In this document: piece after piece, positions 35,293 through 43,194 of the stretch | Position numbering within the stretch: position 1 is the stretch's first letter | How the letters are laid out: every line of letters starts with the position of its first letter | Assembly: GCF_014145395.1 (NCBI RefSeq) | Contig: NZ_JACHTE010000003.1 | Coordinates: 248,001 to 312,000 of the forward strand | Source of the DNA: Marilutibacter penaei | GTDB taxonomy: Bacteria; Pseudomonadota; Gammaproteobacteria; Xanthomonadales; Xanthomonadaceae | Direction: 5' to 3' | Length of the DNA: 64,000 nt | Made by a program: the position numbers and the translations under genes | The notes under the pieces: model-generated | The model's database searches: none | Told to the model about the DNA's origin: nothing | What the model saw: the letters and a program-made list of their open reading frames with translations, nothing else

Positions 35293-35395
35293 CGCATCGC
35301 CGCGGCGACCTGAACGGGGGTTGGGCGCCCCGGCGATGCTAGACTCCGCGGTCGGTCGCAGTCGTGCGTGCGACCCAGGAATGGAACCAGAGGCA

Positions 35396-36574
35396 ATGAA
35401 AGAACGACATCCGGATGGCGGGGCGGGACGGCCCGGCCTGGGCACCCTCGCGATCCACGGCGGACAGGCGCCGGACCCGAGCACCGGCGCGGTCATGCCG
35501 CCGATCTACGCGACGTCGACCTATGCGCAGGCCAGCCCCGGTGACCACCAGGGTTTCGAGTATTCGCGCACCCACAACCCGACGCGCTTCGCCTACGAGC
35601 GCTGCGTCGCGGCGCTGGAAGGCGGCACGCGCGGCTTCGCCTTCGCCTCGGGCATGGCGGCCACCTCGACCGTGCTGGAACTGCTGGATGCCGGCAGCCA
35701 TGTCATCGCCATGGACGACGTCTACGGCGGCACCTACCGCCTGTTCGAGCGGGTGCGCCGCCGCACCGCCGGCCTGGACGTCAGCTGGGTCGACCTCAGT
35801 GACGAGGCCGCGTTCGAGGCCGCAATCCGGCCCGAAAGCCGCATGGTCTGGATCGAGACGCCGACCAACCCGATGCTCAAGCTGGTGGACATCGAGCGGA
35901 TCGTCGCGATCGCCCGCCGGCACGGCCTGCTCGTCGTCGTCGACAACACCTTCTGCTCGCCGATCCTGCAGCGCCCGCTGGAAAAGGGCGCGGACCTGGT
36001 CATGCATTCGGCGACCAAGTACCTCAACGGCCACTCCGACATGGTCGGCGGCATGGTGGTGGTTGGCGCCAACGTGGACCTGGCCGACCGGATGGCCTTC
36101 CTGCAGAACTCGGTCGGCGCGGTGCAGGGACCGTTCGACAGCTTCCTCGCCCTGAGGGGGCTGAAGACGCTGCACCTGCGCATGAAGGCCCATTGCGAGA
36201 ACGCGATGGCCCTGGCGGAGTGGCTGCAGGACCACCCGGCCATCGAAAAAGTGATCTACCCCGGCCTTGCATCGCACCCCCAGCACGATCTGGCCAGACG
36301 CCAGATGGACGGCTTCGGCGGCATGATCAGCATCGTCCTGAAGGGTGGCCCCGAGGCCGCGAAGCGCTTCTGCGAACGCACCGAACTGTTCACGCTCGCC
36401 GAATCGCTGGGCGGCGTGGAAAGCCTCGTCAATCACCCCGCGATCATGACCCACGCGTCGGTGCCGGTGGAGCGGCGCGAACGGCTGGGACTCAGTGATG
36501 CGCTGGTGCGGTTGAGCGTGGGGGTGGAGGCGTTGGAGGACTTGGTGGGAGATGTCCGAGGAGCGCTCGCGTGA
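35396..36574 (+). CDS. metB: Cystathionine gamma-synthase/lyase
   Basis: A 392-residue Cys/Met-metabolism PLP enzyme. The PLP lysine is K208 in HSATKYLNGHSDMVGG, and YSRTHNPTRFAYE and ESLGGVESLVNHPA are family motifs. Sequence alone does not separate synthase from lyase; the upstream beta-synthase favours the lyase reaction. The ATG at 35396 is used; 35381 is possible. In Xanthomonas this gene (metB) marks one border of the LPS O-antigen locus, and here the O-antigen exporter gene wzm overlaps its stop. Confidence 0.93.
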   Translation: MKERHPDGGAGRPGLGTLAIHGGQAPDPSTGAVMPPIYATSTYAQASPGDHQGFEYSRTHNPTRFAYERCVAALEGGTRGFAFASGMAATSTVLELLDAGSHVIAMDDVYGGTYRLFERVRRRTAGLDVSWVDLSDEAAFEAAIRPESRMVWIETPTNPMLKLVDIERIVAIARRHGLLVVVDNTFCSPILQRPLEKGADLVMHSATKYLNGHSDMVGGMVVVGANVDLADRMAFLQNSVGAVQGPFDSFLALRGLKTLHLRMKAHCENAMALAEWLQDHPAIEKVIYPGLASHPQHDLARRQMDGFGGMISIVLKGGPEAAKRFCERTELFTLAESLGGVESLVNHPAIMTHASVPVERRERLGLSDALVRLSVGVEALEDLVGDVRGALA

Positions 36575-37413
36575 GTGAGCCGGCGGCGGTGGATTCCCGC
36601 GCGGGCATGGGACGGTCGGTGTATAGAGGCGCTTTCTGGCTGGAACTGGCGGCAAGCTGGCGAAGTCCGGAATTCTGGGCCCTGTCGAGTTGGCTGGAAA
36701 TTCTGGCGAAGGCCCGCAAGTCGCGATTCGGCCTCCTTTGGCTGCTTGCGCCGTCAATTGTCTACATTTTTGGTCTGGGTTCGTTCTTCGCGGGCATGCA
36801 GGGCCGTAGCATCTACCAGTTCGCTGCGCACATTGCCTTGGGTGCGATGGTTTTCCGGACGGTTATTTCGGCGGTGATCAATAGCGCGGGTGTCTTCAGC
36901 TCGAATGTATCGTTCATCATGGACGGCCATGTGCGTCTCACCGATTACTTGATGCAGTCGCTGGCCAAGGCGCTGTTCGACATGTGCATGTACCTGCCGG
37001 CCACCATCGTGGCCGTGGTGATGTTCCGCGACGTGCACTGGACCGGGCTCCTGTTGGCGCCCCTGTCGCTGGCCCTGATCTTCATCAACGGCCTGTGGAT
37101 GGGCACGATCTTCGCCCTGATAGGCGCCCGCTTCAATGACCTCGGCCAGCTGGTGAGCAACATTTCCATCTTCCTGTTCCTGTTGACGCCGATCATCTGG
37201 TACCCGGAGCAGATGCCCGCCGACAATTTCCGGGGGCAGTTCATGCGGTTCAACCCGTTCTTCCACCTGGTGACGATCTTCCGCGCCCCGATCCTCGGCG
37301 AGCCGGTGGGGTTGTCCACGCTGGTGTACGTGGGGGTGATGACGGTCGTCGGGCTCGTCGCCGCGACCTTCCTGTACCGGCGCTACGCACGCTTCGTCCC
37401 TCTCTGGATCTGA
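36571..37413 (+). CDS. wzm: O-antigen ABC exporter permease Wzm
   Basis: A 280-residue ABC-2 type permease with six membrane segments. AKARKSRFGLLWLLAPSIVY at the N-terminus and LTPIIWYPEQMP are typical of O-antigen and polysaccharide exporters. It starts at a GTG overlapping the metB stop (GTGA). With Wzt it moves finished O-polysaccharide on its lipid carrier across the inner membrane. Confidence 0.94.
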   Translation: MSEPAAVDSRAGMGRSVYRGAFWLELAASWRSPEFWALSSWLEILAKARKSRFGLLWLLAPSIVYIFGLGSFFAGMQGRSIYQFAAHIALGAMVFRTVISAVINSAGVFSSNVSFIMDGHVRLTDYLMQSLAKALFDMCMYLPATIVAVVMFRDVHWTGLLLAPLSLALIFINGLWMGTIFALIGARFNDLGQLVSNISIFLFLLTPIIWYPEQMPADNFRGQFMRFNPFFHLVTIFRAPILGEPVGLSTLVYVGVMTVVGLVAATFLYRRYARFVPLWI

Positions 37414-37416
37414 CCG

Positions 37417-38592
37417 ATGAGCGCGTACATCAAGGCCAAGGGGATCTGCCTGGACGTCCCGGCGTTCCTGCAGCGTGAGCGAGAGGCCAGCGGCTGGCTG
37501 GGCCTGTTCATGGGCGCAGCCTTCGATCCACCGAAGCGACGGCTGATGCGCCTGCTCAGTGACATCGACTTTGAACTGCACGAAGGTGACCGGCTCGCCA
37601 TCCTCGGTCGCAACGGAGCGGGCAAGTCGACGTTGTTGAGGGTGCTCAACAACGTCTACCAGCCCACCAGCGGCACACTGGAGGTCAACGGCTCCTGCCA
37701 GGCACTGCTGAACATGTCGCTGGGCTTCAGTGGCGAGGCGACCGTCCGCGAGAACATCTACCTGCGCGGTATTGCGATGGGCCTGAAGGCCGCCTTCCTG
37801 CGCCACCAGGTGGATCCCATCCTGGAGTTTTCGGGGCTTCGCGAGAAGGCGACGCATCGCTTGCGCACGCTGTCCTCCGGGCAGAAGATGCGCTTGGGCT
37901 TCGCGATTTCGACCAGCGTGCAGAACGACATCATGCTGATGGACGAGTGGGTCGGTGCGGGCGACGCGGAGTTCATGGCGAAAGCCAAGGATCGCATGCA
38001 AGATCGGGTGGGTGGGGCGAAGATCCTCGTCCTGGCGAGCCACAGCGTGGGTCTTTTGCGGAACATCTGCAACCGCGGCATCCTCTTGGAGCAGGGTCGA
38101 ATCATTTACGAGGGTGACATCACCTCGGCGCTGAAGAACTATCACGAACTGCTGGCCGAACTCCGTGCACGCAACGTCGTTCCCGAAGTGGCGGAGGAGG
38201 CCGCGGGGGGTGCGCAGGTGTATGGCTGCGCGGAGACGATCCGTCTGGAAGACGGCCTTTTCGTCGTCAAGGGCTGGATCCTCAACTCGGAGGGTGCGGT
38301 GCCCGGTGGAGTGGTCGTGGAAGTGGATGGACGGCGCTACATCGCCGACCGGGTGGAGCATCACTCGCGTCGGGACGTTGCAGCTCACTTCGGCCTGGCC
38401 GACGATCGTTGTGGCTTTCATGCCTACCTCGATATCCCCGGTGCCGAATCGGTCCGCGACCTCGGCGACTCGATCCAGGTATTTGGTGGCGATGCGCCCG
38501 AGCGCGCGGACGCGCCCCTGCGCGTGGCGCCCGGCTTCACCACCCAGCTTGTCAACGCACGTCGCAACCGAACGAAGGCAAAGCAGCATTGA
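37417..38592 (+). CDS. wzt: O-antigen ABC exporter ATPase Wzt with C-terminal glycan-binding module
   Basis: A 391-residue protein. The ATPase covers residues 1-250 (Walker A GRNGAGKST, signature LSSGQKMRL, MLMDEWVGAGD). The extension from about 270 has a beta-sandwich motif (FVVKGWILNSEGAVPGG ... GFHAYLDIPG) as in Wzt proteins, where it recognises the O-antigen end. A similar module occurs in the next two proteins. It starts three bases after wzm. Confidence 0.94.
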   Translation: MSAYIKAKGICLDVPAFLQREREASGWLGLFMGAAFDPPKRRLMRLLSDIDFELHEGDRLAILGRNGAGKSTLLRVLNNVYQPTSGTLEVNGSCQALLNMSLGFSGEATVRENIYLRGIAMGLKAAFLRHQVDPILEFSGLREKATHRLRTLSSGQKMRLGFAISTSVQNDIMLMDEWVGAGDAEFMAKAKDRMQDRVGGAKILVLASHSVGLLRNICNRGILLEQGRIIYEGDITSALKNYHELLAELRARNVVPEVAEEAAGGAQVYGCAETIRLEDGLFVVKGWILNSEGAVPGGVVVEVDGRRYIADRVEHHSRRDVAAHFGLADDRCGFHAYLDIPGAESVRDLGDSIQVFGGDAPERADAPLRVAPGFTTQLVNARRNRTKAKQH

Positions 38593-38614
38593 AGATCGAG
38601 AGAGGCAATACCTG

Positions 38615-40000
38615 ATGGCTCAATACCAGTCTTTTCCGGGCGCACCCGGGGACTCGCTGACGCTGGAAAAGCTGAAGTTGCTATCGCTTCCCGACCTGGC
38701 CGGCCGGAGCTTCCTCGACGTGGGCTGCAACGAAGGGTTCTTCTGCGGGTTCGCGCGCTCTCAGGGTGCGGATCGCGTAGTAGGCATCGACCATTCCGCG
38801 GGCTACATTGCCCGTGCACGCGAGCGTTTCCCGGAGTGCGAGTTCCATGCCCGGGGTTGGGACGCGCTGCCGGAAGGTCCTTTCGACGTGATCCTGCTGG
38901 CGTCTGCATTGCATTACGCCGAGGACCAGGAGGCGCTGCTCCATGAGCTGGCCGGCTTGCTCTCCCGTGACGGCGTACTGGTCGTCGAGCTGGGGATCTT
39001 CTCGTCCAGGAAAAGCGAATGGGTGAAGGTCAAGCGCGGCAGCGATGATCGCCTGTTCCCGACCATGCCTAAATTGAAGGAAATACTCGTCGATTACGCT
39101 TGGAAATGGATGGGCCCGAGCGTGTCCCAGTCGGGAGACCCGGTGGGTCGCCATGTTGTGCATATTTCGCGCAGACGCCCTGCGGCGTACCTGCTCATGC
39201 AGCCGCCTGCCTTCGGAAAGTCGAGTATCGCCCGGTCCTTGTTCCCGAAAGCGGGCATCCCACATGTATCGGGCGACCTGCTGATCGGGCAGGTCGCGGG
39301 TTCCAAGGTAAGGGCGTCCGAAGCGCTGACGCGCGCGATCAAGGAGTCCCACTCCCCGTTCCAGCTGGACCAGACGATCCAGCGGGTGTTCGACAGGGGG
39401 CTGGCGGGGGACCTGGTGGCGCTCTGGCTCGAGCAGGCCGGTGACGGTGACTTCGCCTTGGATATGTACGTGCCCGCGGAACACCAGGCGAAGCTTCGTG
39501 AACTGATTCACGATGCTGGCTATCTGCCTGTCGTGCTGGACTGGGAGCGTCCGGGACCCCGGTTCGTTCCCAAGCAGGTGATCGTCGAAAGGGCGGAGAC
39601 TTTCTATCTCTCGCTCGACGAGGGCGTCGTTGCCAGTGCACCCCGTTCTGGCGGGATGGTCGGATTTGTCGACGAACTCGCCGTATCCGAAGGCAAGGTC
39701 AGGATTCGTGGCTGGGCATCCGATGCCAACGGCGTCATGCCCGATGCACTGTCGCTCACGCTCGGTCGCCGACGCTACGACGTCAAAGCTTTCGAGAAGG
39801 AGCTTCGTCCCGACGTGCAACGACACCGTGACCTGCCCCATGCCCTGGTCGGATATCGCGCATGTATTGACGTGCCAGGTGTCGGTTGTCTCGCCGACCT
39901 GGAGGGCGACATCGTGGTGAAGGGTTTGTCGGAGAGTTCGGGAGACAATCCCGCATTTACCTTGTCATCGACGGTGAGCGAGCAGTTGAAAGGAGCGTGA
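38615..40000 (+). CDS. Methyltransferase / P-loop / glycan-module protein, possible O-antigen chain terminator
   Basis: A 461-residue three-part protein. Residues 25-140 are a class I SAM methyltransferase (FLDVGCNEGFFCG). Residues about 195-340 begin with a degenerate P-loop (PPAFGKSSIARSLF, K202), suggesting a kinase-like fold. The C-terminal 110 residues carry the Wzt-like module (VRIRGWASDANGVMPDAL). Directly after wzm-wzt, a methyltransferase/kinase protein recalls WbdD of E. coli O9a, which caps the chain and sets its length. That role is inferred; the P-loop fold differs from the WbdD kinase. ATG 38615 has AGAGG upstream. Confidence 0.75.
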   Translation: MAQYQSFPGAPGDSLTLEKLKLLSLPDLAGRSFLDVGCNEGFFCGFARSQGADRVVGIDHSAGYIARARERFPECEFHARGWDALPEGPFDVILLASALHYAEDQEALLHELAGLLSRDGVLVVELGIFSSRKSEWVKVKRGSDDRLFPTMPKLKEILVDYAWKWMGPSVSQSGDPVGRHVVHISRRRPAAYLLMQPPAFGKSSIARSLFPKAGIPHVSGDLLIGQVAGSKVRASEALTRAIKESHSPFQLDQTIQRVFDRGLAGDLVALWLEQAGDGDFALDMYVPAEHQAKLRELIHDAGYLPVVLDWERPGPRFVPKQVIVERAETFYLSLDEGVVASAPRSGGMVGFVDELAVSEGKVRIRGWASDANGVMPDALSLTLGRRRYDVKAFEKELRPDVQRHRDLPHALVGYRACIDVPGVGCLADLEGDIVVKGLSESSGDNPAFTLSSTVSEQLKGA

Positions 40001-40061
40001 TGCGGTCCCGAGCCCGACCAAGAGAGGTGTTCATGCCCCCGTACCATGGAGCCAACACAAC

Positions 40062-41912
40062 GTGAACGTCCTCAAGCGAGCCATGCGGCGTCTGCCGCTC
40101 CTGCGCGGCCCAAGTGCCCAAGTCAACATCCAGGACGCGCCGATGGCGTGGTCGCCGGATGGCGGCGGCACCCGCGTCGAGACCAAGGTCGATCATGTCG
40201 CCCGCATCGGCCGATCCGTTCTGGCCAGTGGCTGGTCGAGCTCGAGTGGCGTAGGCCTTGGCCTTTCCGTCGGTGGTTCGCCCATCGACTGCATCGTGTT
40301 CAGGGTCGAGAGGCCCGATGTCAATCGCTACCTCGGTCAGTCGTCGGATGTACGGTTGGGGTGGGTGCTGCTTGCCGTGGATGCCCCGATGGGCGAAGTA
40401 TCCCTGCAGTGTCTGGGAGCCGGCGGCGCGCCGGTACGGACTGCGGCGCTCCATATTGGACATGGCACGATCAGCCGAGACGCCAGTGTCCAGTTTGAAC
40501 CAGCGCTTGCGACGCTGAAGCAACGGAACCTGCTCGACGACGCGGAGATCGGACGGCTCGCGTCCGCGTCACTCACCGTGGTGTCCACGAACGGACTTGG
40601 CAGCGGAGCACTGGACGACGCGCGCTGCAGCAGCGTAACGGGGGGGGCGGTCGTATCCGGATGGCTGGTGACGGCGAGCGGCGTCGATGCATGGCTGGAG
40701 GACTCCAACGGACGCCGGTTCGACCTGGATGAGGCCTACCGCGGTGAACGAAGCGACATCGAAGCTGCTTTGCCCGTGTCTTTCCGGCACCGGGCCCAAG
40801 CGGCCGGATTCCTGGCGCGCTTGGACGGCATTGCTCCGGACGAACGCATCAAGCTTGTGGTCAGCGACGGCGACAAGGAGGAGCGGCTGTCCGAGCTGAC
40901 ATGTGTGGACTGGGCGTTGGAACTGGATGCGGCAAGTCGTTGGCTGATGAGTTATCCGACTAACTTGAATGCGCTGGCCGAGCGTATTCGGCGCATCGAC
41001 CTGCCGCTGCTGGCCCCGATGATCGAGGCGGTTCATGATCGATGGCAAGAGCTCGATGTTTCGGTCGCGCAGGTCGGCATGCCGCCCGCAGCACCACGCG
41101 CAAGCCTGATAATTCCGTTGTATGGCCGGTTTGACTTCGTTGAGCACCAATTGTCGGAGTTCGCGCGGGACGCAGCGTTGCTCGCGCACGTCGAAGTAAT
41201 CTACGTAATAGATGACCTTAATCTCGTGCAGCGAATGGCGAGCGAAGCCCATGTGCTACACGGTTTGTACAAGGTGCCGTTCAAATGGGTCTGGGGAGGT
41301 GCGAACCGGGGCTTCTCGGGGGCCAACAACCTTGGAGCCGCACACGCCAGCAGCGATCTGCTGGTGTTTCTCAACAGCGATGCTTTCCCAGTCGAAGCCG
41401 GCTGGGTGCAACTCATGGTCGACGCGCTTGATTCGAATCCCGGCGTCGGAGCCGTGGGTGCCCGCCTGCTGTTCCCGGATGGTTCGCTCCAGCACGCGGG
41501 AATGGAATTCCGGGCTCGTGATGACCTCGGTATCGTCGTCAATGCCCATCCGATGATGGGCCTGGACCCGGCCCTCGACACCCGTGATGGGCTGGTGCAG
41601 GTGGCAGCCGTCACCGGGGCGTGCCTCGCGATCAGCCGGGCCGACTTCGATGCGGTCGGTGGCTGGGATACCGGTTACCTCATCGGCGACTTCGAAGATT
41701 CGGATCTCTGCATGAAACTTACACGTGCAGGCAAGGTGATCGGATACCTGCCCTCGGTCACGCTCGTTCACCTGGAGCGCCAATCCTTCAAGCTTCTCGG
41801 CGATGGCGACTTTCGAACGCGCGTGGTGATCTTCAATGCGGTGCGTCACCAGACGCGTTGGCCCGACCTGCTTGCGGCGAACCGGATGGCAATGGAGCGC
41901 GCGGATGGCTGA
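40062..41912 (+). CDS. GT2 glycosyltransferase with N-terminal glycan-binding-like modules
   Basis: A 616-residue protein. Two beta-rich segments (IGRSVLASGWSSSSG near residue 48 and GGAVVSGWLVTASG near 192) resemble the Wzt C-terminal module. A GT2 domain spans residues about 345-600 (ASLIIPLYGRFDFVEHQL, LVFLNSDAFP, GDFEDSDLCMKL). It likely adds a sugar to the O-chain at the cytoplasmic face. The start is GTG 40062, with GGAG upstream; ATG 40083 is possible. Confidence 0.85.
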   Translation: MNVLKRAMRRLPLLRGPSAQVNIQDAPMAWSPDGGGTRVETKVDHVARIGRSVLASGWSSSSGVGLGLSVGGSPIDCIVFRVERPDVNRYLGQSSDVRLGWVLLAVDAPMGEVSLQCLGAGGAPVRTAALHIGHGTISRDASVQFEPALATLKQRNLLDDAEIGRLASASLTVVSTNGLGSGALDDARCSSVTGGAVVSGWLVTASGVDAWLEDSNGRRFDLDEAYRGERSDIEAALPVSFRHRAQAAGFLARLDGIAPDERIKLVVSDGDKEERLSELTCVDWALELDAASRWLMSYPTNLNALAERIRRIDLPLLAPMIEAVHDRWQELDVSVAQVGMPPAAPRASLIIPLYGRFDFVEHQLSEFARDAALLAHVEVIYVIDDLNLVQRMASEAHVLHGLYKVPFKWVWGGANRGFSGANNLGAAHASSDLLVFLNSDAFPVEAGWVQLMVDALDSNPGVGAVGARLLFPDGSLQHAGMEFRARDDLGIVVNAHPMMGLDPALDTRDGLVQVAAVTGACLAISRADFDAVGGWDTGYLIGDFEDSDLCMKLTRAGKVIGYLPSVTLVHLERQSFKLLGDGDFRTRVVIFNAVRHQTRWPDLLAANRMAMERADG

Positions 41913-43194
41913 ATCCATGTTCAAAGAACGCATTCTGGTCGTTGCGCATGCGCATCCCGATTTCAGCTTGGGCGGTGGCGAGATCGCCGCGTACAACCTG
42001 TTCAGGGCCTACCGCGAGTGCAGCCAGGTCGAACAGGCCTGGTTCCTCGGGCGTGCCGACAGGGGCAGGAAGAACAGCGGTAGCCTGGGCATGCGTCGCC
42101 AGGACGAATACATCTGGGAGCAAGGCATCGGCGACTGGCACCTGATGAAGGCGGCCAATCGCGAAGCTGTCCTCACCTCGTTCGCCGAGTTGGTGCGCTC
42201 GCTGAAGCCCACGATCGTGCATGCCCACCACTACATGCACCTGGGGCTGGAGTTCATTCGCGTCATCAAGAACATCGATCCGACGATCCGCATCTACCTC
42301 ACCCTGCACGAGTACATGGCGATCTGCCGCAATAACGGGCAGATGATCAAGACCGACGGCAAACGCCTGTGCAGCAGCGCGTCTCCCGACGAGTGCCGGG
42401 CCTGCTTTCCGCAACACACGCCGGAGGATTTCTGGCTGCGCGAGCATGCATTCAAGCGAACCTTCGACCTGGTGGATGGCTTCGTTTCACCTTCGCATTT
42501 CCTCAAGCAGCGCTATGTGGATTGGGGCATCGATCCGGAGCGGATCGCTGTAATCGAGAATGGCCAGGAAGCCCTGTCGCAGGTGGCTCCGCGTGTACCG
42601 GAGGAGGGCGAGGGTCGCAACCGCTTCGGCTTCTTTGGCCAGATCACGCCCTACAAGGGCCTGCACGTCCTGCTGGAGGCATTGGCTTGCCTCAAGCGGA
42701 AGCAGCGTCGAAGGATCGTGCTGGAAGTGCATGGCGCCAACCTTGAATTGCAGACGGACGAGTACCGCAAGCGCATCGAAACGCTGCGCCAACCCCTGCT
42801 CGATGAGGGCGTGGTGCAGTGGATCGGCCCCTACCAGCCCCATGAAATGCGACACCGGATGGCTGGCGTGGACTGGGTGGTCGTACCCTCGATCTGGTGG
42901 GAAAACTCGCCGATGGTGATCCAGGAATCCTTTCTTTGCGGGCGCCCTTTGCTGGTGTCCGATATCGGAGGCATGGCGGAGAAAGTCAGGCACGGCGTCG
43001 ATGGGCTGCATGTAGCCACTGGCAACAGTGTGCAGTGGGGACGTTCGATGTTGGCCGCATCAGAACCCACGGGCCTTTGGGAGCGCGCCCGGGCGGCCAT
43101 TCGGCAGCCGCTCGCCCATGACGCCTGCGCCCAGGCACACCTGGCCTGGTTCGCCGCCAGGGCGAGCAGTGGTACGACGCGGTGGCACCGATGA
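41905..43194 (+). CDS. GT4-family glycosyltransferase
   Basis: A 429-residue GT-B glycosyltransferase. The N-terminal donor-side motif is HPDFSLGGGEIAAYNLFRAY, and the GT4 core is FGFFGQITPYKGLHVLLEAL with the E-x7-E-like SIWWENSPMVIQESFLCGRP. The ATG overlaps the preceding stop by eight bases. It is part of the O-antigen assembly line; the sugar is not predictable. Confidence 0.9.
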   Translation: MAESMFKERILVVAHAHPDFSLGGGEIAAYNLFRAYRECSQVEQAWFLGRADRGRKNSGSLGMRRQDEYIWEQGIGDWHLMKAANREAVLTSFAELVRSLKPTIVHAHHYMHLGLEFIRVIKNIDPTIRIYLTLHEYMAICRNNGQMIKTDGKRLCSSASPDECRACFPQHTPEDFWLREHAFKRTFDLVDGFVSPSHFLKQRYVDWGIDPERIAVIENGQEALSQVAPRVPEEGEGRNRFGFFGQITPYKGLHVLLEALACLKRKQRRRIVLEVHGANLELQTDEYRKRIETLRQPLLDEGVVQWIGPYQPHEMRHRMAGVDWVVVPSIWWENSPMVIQESFLCGRPLLVSDIGGMAEKVRHGVDGLHVATGNSVQWGRSMLAASEPTGLWERARAAIRQPLAHDACAQAHLAWFAARASSGTTRWHR

